64,000 nt of DNA from Larix kaempferi (Eukaryota; Streptophyta; Pinopsida; Pinales; Pinaceae). Shown here piece by piece: positions 1 to 10,340 of this stretch. Each line of letters starts with the position of its first letter. Positions within the stretch are counted from its first letter, which is position 1. The notes beneath the pieces were generated by a model that was not told where the DNA came from, searched no databases, and was given only the letters and a program-made list of their open reading frames with translations. The stretch is taken from contig BSBM01002060.1 in the NCBI GenBank assembly GCA_027924585.1, forward strand, positions 1 to 64,000, in the 5' to 3' direction. The position numbers were made by a program, and so were the translations under genes.

Positions 1-410
1 TGTACGTGAGGACTGCATCGTCCATGAACTGGGTTCAAAATGTACGTGAGGACTGCATCGTCCATGAACTGGGTTCAAAATGTACGTGAGGACTGCATCG
101 TCCATGAACTGGGTTCAAAATGTACGTGAGGACTGCATCGTCCATGAACTGGGTTCAAAATGTACGTGAGGACTGCATCGTCCATGAACTAGGTTCAAAA
201 TGTACGTGAGGACTGCATCGTCCATGAACTGGGTTCAAAATGTACGTGAGGACTGCATCGTCGATGAACTGGGTTCAAAATGTACGTGAGGACTGCATCG
301 TCCATGAACTGGGTTCAAAATGTACGTGAGGACTGCATCGTCCATGAACTGGGTTCAAAATGTACGTGAGGACTGCATCGTCCATGAACTGGGTTCAAAA
401 TGTACGTGAT
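1..410. repeat. 40-bp tandem repeat array, about ten copies
   Basis: Ten near-identical 40-bp units, each starting TGTACGTGAGGACTGCATCG and ending GGGTTCAAAA, run head to tail from the first base, so the array continues upstream of the window. Units differ by single substitutions (for example near 190 and 262), which points to recent amplification. There are no variable spacers. By position it belongs to the 3' non-coding region of the Copia element whose 3' LTR starts at 2577. The GACTGCATCGTCC core resembles part of the next array, so the two may share an origin. Confidence 0.95.
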
Positions 411-1340
411 GGGATTGCATCGTCCCTAGACATGAGACTCGTCTTAAAGTGATAAGGACTAATCATCCTGTAAGTAGATTGGGATTGCATCGTCCCTAGA
501 CATGATGAGGTGTCTTAAAGTGATAAGGACTAATCCTCCTGTAAGTAGATTGGGATTGCATCGTCCCTAGACATGGTGAAGTGTCTTAAAGTGATAAGGA
601 CTAATCATCCTGTAAGTAGATTGGGATTGCATCGTCCCTAGACATGGTGAGGTGTCTTAAAGTGATAAGGACTAATCATCATGTAAGTAGATTGGGATTG
701 CATCGTCCCTAGACATGGTGAGGTGTCTTAAAGTGATAAGGACTAATCATCCTGTAAGTAGATTGGGATTGCATCGTCCCTAGACATGGGGAGGTGTCTT
801 AAAGTGATAAGGACTAATCATCCTGTAAGTAGATTGGGATTGCATCGTCCCTAGACATGGTGAGGTGTCTTAAAGTGATAAGGACTAATCATCCTGTAAG
901 TAGATTGGGATTGCATCGTCCCTAGACATGGTTAGGTGTCTTAAAGTGATAAGGACTAATCATCCTGTAAGTAGATTGGGATTGCATCGTCCCTAGACAT
1001 GGTGAGGTGTCTTAAAGTGATAAGGACTAATCATCTTGTAAGTAGATTGGGATTGCATCATCCCTAGACATGGTGAGGTGTCTTAAAGTGATAAGGACTA
1101 ATCATCCTGTAAGTAGATTGGGATTGCATCGTCCCTAGACATGGTAAGGTGTCTTAAAGTGATAAGGAGTAAACATCCTGTAAGTTGATTCGGGATTGCA
1201 TCATCCTTAGACATGGTGAGGTGTCTTAAAAGGATAAGGATTGATCATCCTGTAAGTTGATCTGGATTGCATCATCCATAGACATGAGAGATGTCTTAAA
1301 TTGAGAGGGATTGACCATCCCGTAATTGGATCATGTGTGT
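411..1340. repeat. 71-bp tandem repeat array, about 13 copies
   Basis: The unit begins GGGATTGCATCGTCCCTAG and recurs exactly every 71 bp (481, 552, 623 and onward). Units are nearly identical in the centre and decay towards the right end: from about 1180 to 1340 there are small indels and many substitutions. The clean centre with degraded edge fits unequal crossover or replication slippage. It lies inside the Copia 3' region and shares a short GATTGCATCGTCC-like core with the 40-bp array. No reading frame is kept. Confidence 0.93.
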
Positions 1341-1379
1341 TGCAGGGTATGCTGCTGTTGTGTATACTTGTATCAGAGT

Positions 1380-1590
1380 GGATACTTGTATTGATAGATG
1401 TATTAGTGAGAATACATGCTTTTGATGATAGATGTATTAGTGAGAATACATGCTTTTGATGATAGATGTATTAGTGAGAATACATGCTTTTGATGATATA
1501 TGTATTAGTAAGAATACATGTTTGATGATAGATGTATTGGTGAGAATACATACTTTTGATGATACATGTATTGATTAATGTACTTGTATG
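1380..1590. repeat. 34-bp tandem repeat array, about five to six copies
   Basis: The unit contains GATAGATGTATTAGTGAG followed by AATACATGCTTTTGAT and recurs every 34 bp, with truncated or shorter units at the ends. It is the third distinct array in succession. GTATT and AATAC within each unit are complementary, so each unit can fold into a small hairpin. Confidence 0.88.
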
Positions 1591-2105
1591 GTTGAGGATA
1601 CTTATGTTGTAGATCGAGATGATCCAGATGTTGTAGATCGTGATGATCCAGATGCTGTAGATCGAGATGATCCAGATGCTATAGATTGAGATGATCCAGA
1701 TGCGGTAGATCGAGATGATCCAGATGCTGTAGATCGAGATGATCCAGATGCTATAGATCGAGATGATCCAGATGCTGTAGATCGAGATGATCCAGATGGT
1801 GTAGATCGAGATGATCCAGATGCTGTAGATCGTGATGATCCAGATGCTGTAGATCGTGATGATCTAGATGTTGTAGATCGAGATGATCCAGATGGTGTAG
1901 ATCGAGATGATCCAGATGGTGTAGATCGAGATGATCCAGATGCTGTAGATGAGATGATCCAGATGCTGTAGATCGAGATGATCCAGATGTTATAGATCGA
2001 GATGATCCAGATGCTGTAGATCAAGATGATCCAGATGTTGTAGATCGTGATGATCCAGATGCTGTAGATCGAGATGATCCAGATGCTGTAGATCGAGATG
2101 ATATG
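1591..2105. repeat. 24-bp tandem repeat array, about 21 copies
   Basis: The unit is GATGATCCAGATGCTGTAGA plus TCGA, 24 bp long, so each unit is eight codons. Read on the plus strand it encodes an acidic Asp-rich octapeptide (DDPDAVDR) until a TGA near 1688. The minus strand reads as a Ser-rich low-complexity frame with no support as a gene. Units vary at the GCT/GTT/GGT and CGA/CGT positions. Confidence 0.92.
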
Positions 2106-2360
2106 ACAATGCTGATGATCGTTAGATAACGATGCGGATGATCATAAGATGACGATGCTAATGATCGTGTGATGACGATGCTGATGATCGTGAGATGACG
2201 ATGCTGATGATCGTGTGATGACGATGCTGATGATCGTGAGATGACGATGTTGATGATCGTGTGATGACGATGTTGATGATAGTGAGATGACGATGTTGTT
2301 GTTCATGTGATGACGATGCTGATGATCGTGTGATGGCGATGCTGACAATCGTGAGGATTC
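2106..2360. repeat. 23-bp tandem repeat array, about ten copies
   Basis: The unit GATGATCGTGTGATGACGAT plus GCT alternates with a GAGATG variant, giving a 46-bp higher-order rhythm over part of the array. It follows the 24-bp array directly and shares its GATGAT vocabulary, which suggests stepwise origin from simple GAT-rich sequence. Confidence 0.88.
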
Positions 2361-2576
2361 AGATATTGATGTTGCTGTAGCTGTTTGAGTGCTGCAGAAG
2401 ATAAAGACTCAGTACTGAAGATGTTGATGTTCCAGTATTGAAGATATTTCAGTAACTGGTTGAGTTACTGATGATGTTGAGAAAGCTTCCAATGATTTAT
2501 AGATGTATCATGTATGATGTTGATGACTCCTTGCTCGTGCAGATGCTGTTATAATATCCTTCTCGTTAAGGGGGAG
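2361..2576 (+). other. Copia 3' untranslated spacer with polypurine tract
   Basis: This single-copy stretch joins the repeat arrays to the 3' LTR. It ends in TCGTTAAGGGGGAG directly before the LTR, a good polypurine tract for plus-strand priming. The same architecture (RNase H, repeats, purine-rich GTTAAGAGGGAG, LTR) is seen in the Copia element ending at 41636. Confidence 0.8.
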
Positions 2577-3180
2577 TGTTGAGATATTGTAACTTCAAAG
2601 AATATTATATTTGTACTTTATTATTCTGGAGATGTTTCATTCCTCCGTGAATATCTTATTGTATATCCGGAGATGTTTATTCCTCCGTCGGAATGTGGTA
2701 ACTCGGGTTATTAGACTTCCCTAGTGGGGGTCGGCCCTGTATGTGTCATGTGGGTCAAAGGGTTATTAGACCACCCTAGAGGGTTCGGCCCAGTTAGTTG
2801 TAGTGGGGTATTTAACCCATTGGTTAAATACGAGCCTACGTGTACCTGTGTAAAATACATGTCAGTGTAGTGTATAAATAGAGGAGGTGTGTTCCTCATT
2901 TGTCACACACACTCACTTGAGGATAGCTCACTTATGGAGGAGAGGTCTGCTATTGTGGAGGAGGAGATCATGTCTCAGGGTTTCATCTTTGTATATTGCT
3001 GGTCATCTATATTGAGGAAGCTTTGCTAGGTTTTCTACCCCATGAGGGTTTCCCAGGATAAATATCTGTCTCTTGTGTTTATGCTGTGCTTGTTGTTTCT
3101 TCAGTGATCCTGTATATGCTATTATTGTGAAATGGAATGTAATGCTGCTATTTTATGTCTTAGCATATTGAATTCTAACA
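2577..3180 (+). repeat. 3' LTR of a Ty1/Copia element (element body lies upstream)
   Basis: This 604-bp LTR begins TGTTGAGATATTG and ends ATTCTAACA. It is preceded by a polypurine tract and matches, in inverse orientation, the LTR at 6548-7152 at roughly 94% by eye. The coding part of the element must lie before base 1, because only its repeat-rich 3' region is in the window. The next base starts minus-strand Copia RNase H-like sequence, so this element probably inserted there. Its 5-bp target duplication would be GGTTT (3181-3185) and should recur at the unseen left end. Confidence 0.9.
2873..2880 (+). promoter_or_regulatory. LTR TATA box
   Basis: TATAAATA sits inside the LTR and is followed by a GAGGAGGTGTGTTCC transcribed-leader-like stretch. 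The same TATAAATAGAG context is found in the LTRs of the other Copia copies (33375 and 41285). This is the probable Pol II core promoter defining the U3/R boundary. Confidence 0.6.
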
Positions 3181-4068
3181 GGTTTATCCCAGACAATAAC
3201 ATCCTCTCGATGTGTTCTTCCTGTCTGATACACTTTCTGCCCAATCAACATCTGAATAGCCATATGAAGTCATGATCTCCAAGATAGCATAGATCAAAGT
3301 CTATTGTATCCTTTAGGTGCCTCATCACATGCTTTGCAACTATCAGGTGAACACATCTAGTTTCCACTAGATACTAACTCAAGGTGTTCACAGCAAAGCA
3401 TATATCTAACCTAGTATATGTTAGATACATCAATGACCCAATAATTTGACTGTATAGAGTTATATCCACTAACTCTAATGAGTCATCTGCTAACAACTTC
3501 AAGAGTGGCCATACCAACACATCAAGTCCTTTTAATATTTCTTAGCATACTTTCCTTGGTTGAGAAAGATTCCTTCTGAGCCTTGCAATACTTCCAGACC
3601 TACGAAGTAATGTATCAATATGAGATCTTTCATTTTCATTTCTGCATTGAATGATCTTCTGCATATCTATCTGTGCCATCTCTCGTTAGATGGGTCTACT
3701 GATATAAGCCTCGATATCATTCGAACTCTATGGTGAGTTCCTTCTTGCATCCATGTCATATGTGTATAGAAACCATATTCAACCTTGTAGCAAAGGTTGA
3801 GATCCACTTCACCCATGGTGATCATTAAGCTCATCAATTGATTATCGATCCTGGGAACCCATACAAAACCTGATTCACACTTCTTCTTTAATTACACCAT
3901 TAAGGGAATGGTCTTATCTAGCCACTTGGAGCAAACATCTCATCATGATTCTCTTCCTCTTTCTAGGAGAATCTTCTAGCCACAAGCCTTCTATAGTGTG
4001 TTTGATTTGTAAATCTTTTGTTGAGCATCCATCGCTTGTTCAGTGTTCATCATTCATCATGATCTTTC
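3181..4068 (-). pseudogene. Copia RT-RNase H remnant (copy C)
   Basis: On the minus strand this aligns by eye with the RT/RNase H region of copy B near 45100-46330: the ACACCTTGAGT..., GATGTATCTAACATA... and AGATTGTTGAC-type blocks occur in the same order. No ORF longer than about 60 codons survives, and there are many stops and indels. The RT active-site motif cannot be read. In copy B the homologous stretch encodes RT with YVDD. The sequence stops abruptly at the plus-strand LTR end (3180). Confidence 0.7.
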
Positions 4069-4484
4069 CTACAAATCAAAATTAAGTATATGATTAGTAA
4101 TGCTTCATAATCATGAAATCATGTTGACATGATAACCTATTATGCATACAGATATCATTTACATAGTTATGCAACTATTTTGACTAATACTTTGGCACAA
4201 CACTTTCCCATATCATGTATGCATACAGTGGCTATCTAGATGCCTCCATCTCTACCAGAACATACTATCGAGAGTGTGCACAGCTCTTAGCATGTCAGCA
4301 AAGAGGTTTCATTCTAGACAAGCAACAATGGAATGTTTGTCCAACTTACCAATCATATGCATATTAGTAGTATATTGTTCAATGCTTTATGAATGTTTAC
4401 ACTCAGCATGATATATTCTAGGAATACAAATATGCATACAAGCAATATCATTTACTATTTCTAATAACAACTCAAATACTTATC
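4069..4484 (-). other. Conserved non-coding, intron-like block (copy C)
   Basis: On the minus strand this block runs from ...GATAAGTATTTG to ...TGATTTGTAG just before GAAAGATC. It is homologous to 46340-46770 in copy B, including the shared motif for CAGCAAAGAGGTTTCATTC, a CATATTAGTAG/TATATTGTTCA core, and both edges. It carries no ORF. The TGTAG|G edge resembles a plant 3' splice site; the other edge (AAGATAAGT) resembles a 5' splice site but lacks the canonical GT at the first position. It is intron-like by inference only. Confidence 0.55.
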
Positions 4485-5335
4485 TTTTATGTTTGTGTGG
4501 TTGCCTCCCGCTTGATCTTCTATATGTCTTCTGAACTTCTATTCATTCTGTACCACTGTGCATGCTCAAGTGTGCACTAGTGTCATCCTAATGATCTCAT
4601 ACACATACATTCATTAGTAGATTCTCAATATTATCAAAACATTCTAATTCTAAATAATATTGAATATGTACAGTCATGATCATTAGTATTTAGGGTTTCA
4701 AGGAAGTCTTCTTTTACTCATGCATATTCTTGTTTGATCATCATCAAGATAAGAGACATAATATGCATAAACCCTTGATTACTAACTTTATGAATAAGCA
4801 TAACCAATCATACCAAGTATACTTATATAAGGGATCCTAACACAAGGTAAGATTCTAACTTGACATAGGAAAACATACCTGAATTAGTATACCTGCTTAG
4901 TTATGTACAACATACCTAAACAATCTCTTCAATGATTTAGAGATCCTGAGCTAGAACCTGCATGTCTCATAGGTTAAGCATAATATAACAAAGTCATACA
5001 TACCTCGTAAGTAGAACAAATATTATGGATGAGTCTTTGTCTTCATGATGTCATGGTTATGGAACTTGATTTGTCTTCTGTGATGTACCTGTATCTTGTT
5101 AGCAGACAACATCAACCTCACACAACACCATAATGCATTAGTACAATCATATAGCCCTAATCAATGAATTTCTTCGATCATTCACATGCATTCATACTGT
5201 TACTAGGGTGATAAGACAATTCTAACATTTAATCAAGATTGTACTAATAACTAACATGAAGACAAACACATTATGAACTTAATCAAGAATCAGATTTCAA
5301 GACATACCTGAACCTCCTTAAGTCATACCTGTCGA
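4485..5335 (-). other. Non-coding AT-rich insert of unknown origin (copy C)
   Basis: About 850 bp with no usable reading frame occupies the place where gag, protease and integrase lie in copy B. On the minus strand it has several CAGGTATG/CAGGTAC words (for example near 4880, 4898, 5088, 5310 and 5332), like repeated 5' splice-site consensus. I recognise no protein or RNA. It may be captured sequence, a retained intron, or a separate insertion. Confidence 0.4.
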
Positions 5336-5400
5336 GACTTCTTGTAGTCTTCTTATGTAAGGCCTTAGCCTCAACTCCCCCTGAAACTTGATCTAGAGCT
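5336..5400 (-). pseudogene. Copia gag scrap (copy C)
   Basis: On the minus strand the sequence GAGGCTAAGGCCTTACATAA matches the codons for EAKALHK in the Gag of copy A (near 34430) and copy B (near 48450). Everything before and after in gag is missing. It then runs into ...CTCGACAG followed by GTATGA, a good-looking 5' splice site. Only about 20 codons are homologous, so this is an inference from a short match. Confidence 0.45.
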
Positions 5401-5403
5401 TGA

Positions 5404-5428
5404 TTAGGGTTTGCTAGAGAAACCCTAA
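5404..5428 (-). promoter_or_regulatory. Conserved leader hairpin (copy C)
   Basis: Perfect 9-bp inverted repeat (TTAGGGTTT / AAACCCTAA) with a 7-nt loop reading CTCTAGC on the element strand. The same 25-nt structure lies at 34184-34208 (copy A) and 48678-48702 (copy B), close to the gag start. A dimerisation or packaging role is a guess from its position. Confidence 0.55.
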
Positions 5429-6535
5429 AAATTCAATCTTTGACTTTCACACTTCTGAAAGGATGGAAGGATGTGTCTTGCTGAGCTGATCAAACTAGCA
5501 TACTTCAATTTTGAAATCTCCAAAATTTGACCCCTCAAAATTGCCTTCGAAACTTCTGGATCTTCTGGACAGGAACCCAAACTAGGGTTTGATGAAGCCC
5601 ACCTTTCTGTCTAATCAAAAGGTTCGATCCAAGGCTCTAAACTCTTATTTTTCTGAGGCGCTTCCAGCCGTGGTCACAGACTTAAAAAATTCCAACTTTT
5701 GTTGAAGCCCTAATTTTCCATCTTTCCGATCAAAATCCCGAACTGGGGTTTGATCAAGCCCGATCTTCTACCCAACCAAAAAATTCGATCTTGGACTCTA
5801 AATTTCAATTTTCCTGAGTAGCATTCAGCCATGGATTCTGATTCCAAAAAATCTAACTTTCTCCGAAACTCTAAATTCTGGAAGCCATGAATGAAGGTGC
5901 TCCAAAAATAATTCTGTTTTGACAAAAATATGTACCTGATTGTTTCTGCTGTAACTCCAACTTTTCGCTCCATAGGGTCTGAAATTTTTTTTGTGGTAGC
6001 CTAACCTGTCATTTTTCCATCCCAATAGGTCTGACCTCAATTGGATTTTCTGAGAGAGAGTTATTCCAAGTGTCCCAACGTGACCTATTTATGGGATAAA
6101 ACAGGAGAGCGAACTTGTACAGAGTGCCACGTGTCACTGGTTCAACTTCGGCCTCTGAAAAAGTTTCTTGAGATAGCACAGTCTATGTACTACCTGTCAC
6201 TTTTTACGAAATCTCATTTGGAGCTTCCTAGCCCAAGTTATGACCATTTTTCCTAGGTCACCTGATTTTGACTGAGATCTGGAAGAGGCAGAAACCCTAA
6301 CTTGTACTGATCATAACTTATAAAGTACAACGAATATGAGGGTTCCCTTTGGACAAAAGATACCTGGAGATATTATCTACGACTTGTAAAGGTTTCAGAT
6401 CCTGAACCTTCGCCAAAATGGATTTATGGCGAAAGTTCCACGATGACTGGTTTTTTCTATATAAAACCCTAACCTTCAAATTGTCGTAAGTAAAGCAAGT
6501 GTCGTAAGTGCCATACCTTTCCTTCCTTCAGGTTA
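5429..6535 (-). other. Copia 5' leader (copy C)
   Basis: This is about 1.1 kb of non-coding leader between primer site and gag position. It contains reiterated segments of the type CAACTTTTG...AAACCCTAATTT...CCGATC...AACTGGGGTTTGATC (about 5530-5990) that also occur in the copy B leader (48790-49020), so the leader itself grew by internal duplication. Short frames here have no homology and are not genes. A GAGCGAACTTGTAC motif near 6106 is also found near 59274 in the unrelated Gypsy leader. Confidence 0.6.
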
Positions 6536-6547
6536 GCTCTGATACCA
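6536..6547 (-). promoter_or_regulatory. Primer-binding site, initiator Met tRNA (copy C)
   Basis: On the minus strand the sequence TGGTATCAGAGC follows the LTR end directly. It is the standard complement of the plant initiator-Met tRNA 3' end used by most Copia elements, and fixes the element's direction. Confidence 0.9.
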
Positions 6548-7152
6548 TGTTAATATTTAATATGCTAAGATAGAAAATAGCAGCATTACATTCCATTTCA
6601 CAATAATAGCATATACAGGATCACTAAAGAAACAACAAGCACAGCATAAACACAAGAGACACAGATTTATCCTGGGAAACCCTCATGGGGTAGAAAACCC
6701 AGCAAAGCTTCCTCAATATAGATGACCAGCAATATACAAAGATGCAAACCCTGAGCATAAGCTCCTCCTTCTCCATAGCAGACATCTCCTCCACAATTGC
6801 ACCACTCTCAAGTGAGTGAGTGTGTGTCAAATGAGGAATACACCTCCTCTATTTATACACTACTCCGACTTGTCTTTTACACAAGACATGTAGGCTTGTA
6901 TTTAACCAATGGGTTAAATACCCCACTACAACTGACTGGGCCGACCCCTCTAGGGTGGTCTAATAACCCTTTGACCCACATAACACATGCAGGGCCGACC
7001 CCCACTAGGGAAGTCTAATAACCCGAGTTACCACATTCCGACGGAGGAATAAACATCTCCGGATATACAATAAGATCTTCACGGAGGAATGAAACATCTC
7101 CGGGATAATAAAGTATAATTATAATATTCTTTAAAGTTACAATATCTCAACA
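6548..7152 (-). repeat. 5' LTR of minus-strand Copia (copy C)
   Basis: This 605-bp LTR reads TGTTGAGATATTGTAAC... to ...TTAATATTAACA on the minus strand and is followed by the primer site. It is about 94% identical by eye to the oppositely oriented LTR at 2577-3180, including the TATAAATAGAGGAGGTGT promoter region. Its TSD partner cannot be seen because the other end is outside the window. Confidence 0.9.
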
Positions 7153-7790
7153 ATAAATTGAGCACGCAATTTACTTCACTAAATCGGCACACATTATGAA
7201 TACATAAAAAAATATAAATTTTAGTAACCCAAACATTCATATAATTAATTTTAAAGAAATAATATTTAGATTTAAATATAGTCACCTTGAAATAGGATAA
7301 ATATTTTATAATACAAGAGTCTTTGTTAGTTCTTTGGTTCAGGGTTTTCTAACCTAACCCATGACATTCAAAATATATATATAATAAAGAACTATTATAT
7401 ATAACATATATAACATGCACTTATTTATTTGCATTTGGCACATGCATGTAGTCTTCATTAGTTCTTTGGTTGATGGTTTTGCCTCATGGTTTCCCATGGT
7501 TTTGTAAATTAACCCATAATTTGTATTTAAAATCCATATATAATAAAGAAATATATATATATATATGTGTGTGTGTGTGTTAATATATAATTCTTTATTA
7601 TATATATATATATATATATATATAATGAAAATGATATTTAGTCTCTGGCATATGTGTGGAAACTTTATTTGTTCTTTGGATCATGGTTTTGTAAATCATC
7701 CCATTGTATTTATTAATTTATTGTTATCTTGAGAGTCCATTTTGGAAGATACCTCTACCCCTATCTAGTATAACATGTCACGAATTTTAA
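7153..7790. other. AT-rich intergenic DNA with TA/GT microsatellite
   Basis: No gene seen. Contains alternating TA and TG runs at about 7545-7625 and two diverged copies of a segment with TTCTTTGGTTCAGGGTTTT / TTCTTTGGTTGATGGTTTT (7330 and 7461), with a third trace near 7672. These look like an imprecise repeat of roughly 130-210 bp. Confidence 0.6.
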
Positions 7791-9212
7791 ATTTTTCCAT
7801 CCCTCTCTCTTCCTTTCCCTCCCCCCTATATTTCACTCTATATCCTATATGCCGCCCTCTCTTTCTTAACTGTCTCATCCCTTACCCTCCCTTCCTCATT
7901 CTCCCTCCTCTATTTCTCCCTCTCCCTCTCTATCCCTACCTCTCTCTCTCCGTCCCTCTCTCCCTCCTTCCCCCCTCTCTCTCAATTGCTCCCTTGGACC
8001 CCCTCTTTTTCCCCTTCTCTTTACCTTCATCCTTTCTCCCTCCCCTTCCCTTCCGCACCATCACTCCCCCAATCTTTATCCTTCTCATCCTCCCTACTTT
8101 ACACCCTCCCTTCCTCTAGAACCATCCCTTTTTTTATCCTCCCCATTACCTCCATCTCTCTCCCTTTCCCTCTATCTTTGTATCCCCATCTCCTTCCTTC
8201 ACTCCATATCCCTCACTCTCTCTCACACACCTACCTTGCTCCCTCCCTCCTCTCTCTTCATCTCTCCCTACCTCACTATCTCCCTTCCCCCCTCTCTCTC
8301 TATGTTTGTATGTATGTTTGTATGGAATTCTCTTCCTTTTCTTTCTCTCTCTCCACCTCCCCCCTCTCCTCTCTCTCTTCCCCTCCCCCACCTTTCATTG
8401 CTCTATGTCTCTTTCACTCACTCTCTCCCCACATATCCCTCACTCCCTCTTCTTCCATCTCTCCCTTTATGTCCTTACCCCCTCTATTTGTCATTGTTGA
8501 CTCCTCCCTCGCTCTCCCTTTACCTCATGCTCTCCCCATATCTATCTCACCCTCTCTCTCTCACTCTCACTCTCACACACACACACACACATCCTCCCTT
8601 CCTCACTCTCCCTATCCCCACTTTCTCCCACTTATCCTCCCTCCATATCTCCCTAATATATTTCCCTATCTCCATCACCTATCCCTTCCCCTCTGTTTCT
8701 CAATCTCCCTCCCTCCTTTTCTCTAAATCACTCTATTTCTCTCCCTCCCTCTATCATTAACCCTATTTTTATTTCCCTCCTCCATTACAAACTCCCTCTC
8801 TTTATTCCCCCCCACCTCTCTCTCTCTCTGTCCATACCCATCTTTCTATATCTCCCTCGCCCATTATATCCCTCCATTCTGCCTCTCACTCTCCCTCCAT
8901 CCCTACATCTTTGTCCCTCTCCACCCCTCTCTCCCTCCCTCTCCACCCCTCTCTCCCCTTCTCTTTAATCCCCCCCCTCCTTGCCTCTCATTATATTCCT
9001 TTTTTTCTCTCTACAACCCTATCTCTCTCTCCCACCATCCCTCGCTCTCTCATCCCCCCTTGATCTCTCTTCCACCCTCCCTGACTCTCTCTCCCCCATC
9101 CCCTTTCCCACCCCATCTGCCCCCCACACATTCAATCAATCCCTTCCTATCTATTTCATTCACTATATCCCCATATAACTTTGACTCCCTCTCTCTCCCT
9201 CCCTCCTTTTAG
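7791..9212. repeat. 1.4-kb polypyrimidine (CT-rich) tract
   Basis: Almost unbroken C/T on the plus strand, mainly CTCCCTCTCTC permutations, with scattered A/G words and a (CA)n run at about 8573-8592. Long frames on both strands are the expected result of a two-letter sequence (Leu/Ser/Pro-rich) and are not genes. Such tracts can form triplex (H-DNA) structures and grow by slippage. Confidence 0.9.
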
Positions 9213-10340
9213 GTCCCTATTGAATTTATTGTATAAGAGTTTACCAAAGGTTAAGAACTCAGTCTAGTTTAAGATAACTTATTGTTTATGTAATTTTGAT
9301 ATAATCATTAATTATAAAATATGACAGTTTCTTTAAGTACTAATTAAAATCTACATTTAGGGATAAAGTATATGAAAATGAAAGCGACTTGCATCTATTG
9401 TGTTTCCTCTAAAATTAAGTAACAAGTGTCAGACCATGAACTTATTTTCTTTTGTACTAGAAGAATCAACAACTTGGATGGGGATGGTATTTGCGTGACG
9501 CGAGGTCCAAAAGTCCAATCCCTTCCACTACCACTATAACCCGAGGTGTAACCATCGCTCCCACCACAATGGCACACATGTTATTCGAGGTTTGAACAAG
9601 CAACCTTTTACAAGGCTTGCATGGGCTTTACTAGCTGGTCTACACGCCAATGAGCATCAGATTGTGAGCTTCATTCCAAAGAATTTGTTAGAGTTTGTTT
9701 TAAATGGTAAGGCCAAACCATATCCTTCTGATAGAATATGAGTTTGATTACTAGCTTAATCTTGTCTTTTAGTTATACGAGGTATTAATAAATTAATAGG
9801 AGGACCTTTGGTATAATTGTATTCCATGTTTCTTGAATCATACCTTTTGGGTTTGGTTTCTAACACTGTTAAAATTTTGTCATTCAAAACAACTTGTGCA
9901 GTCTTAAGGCTCCAATTTTTTAACTAGATACTAATACCATCTATAAGGCATATGAAGGTTCGTCAGGCCTTGATTAATTCAATTATCAACTTTTCAATCT
10001 TATTTTTATAGTCTAATAGTTAAAATTGTTTTAGAATGTTACTAGGTTGTTTCTGCATTGTTTTAGATTGTTAATTGACTATTTCATAAGTGATTTCCTA
10101 GATCCAAGAAACCTTTCAGTTTCTTGGCACTCCGTGCCTAGGACACTAATAATAGTAATGCAATACTATGATTGGGATTATTTAGGTATTCTTCCAAATA
10201 TTTCTTCAAACTCTTTCCAAGCCTACCAAAACCATAAAATCTCCAAAACAGTTAAAAAACACCACCTGATGTTTCCTATCTCCAGTTATTTATTTATGCC
10301 TAGATCCTCTCCCTTCCTCCTTTTTTTTAGGTCAAATATA
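9213..10340. other. Intergenic sequence, nothing recognised
   Basis: AT-rich, with short frames only. A more GC-rich patch at 9480-9720 has no recognisable protein in any frame. A 115-codon frame at 10047-10394 is not protein-like and runs into a tandem repeat. Confidence 0.5.

Larger units (their letters stand above)
3181..7152 (-). mobile_element. Degraded minus-strand Ty1/Copia element ('copy C')
   Basis: On the minus strand this holds a 5' LTR (7152-6548), an initiator-Met primer site, a long leader, a scrap of gag, about 1.2 kb of non-coding sequence, and decayed RT-RNase H sequence cut off at 3181. Its LTR is the same subfamily as the LTR at 2577-3180, while its leader and RT match copies A and B more loosely. 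Most of gag, all protease and the integrase core are missing, so it cannot move by itself. The 3' end is presumably upstream of the window, beyond the plus-strand Copia that interrupts it. Confidence 0.85.

Noticed and set aside
1-410. CRISPR-like direct repeats
   Set aside because: Units are contiguous with no spacers, and the context is a plant Copia element.
1602-2348. Ser-rich and His-rich minus-strand ORFs
   Set aside because: They are reading frames through 24- and 23-bp tandem repeats; no start context and no homology.
5404-5428. AAACCCTAA words as interstitial telomere repeats
   Set aside because: Only single units forming an inverted pair in Copia leaders, not tandem telomere arrays.
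7775-9178. Several long Leu/Ser/Pro-rich ORFs on both strands
   Set aside because: They result from the polypyrimidine tract, where stop codons are rare by composition.
9480-9720. Exon-like GC-richer patch
   Set aside because: No frame longer than 60 codons has recognisable similarity and no splice structure could be supported.
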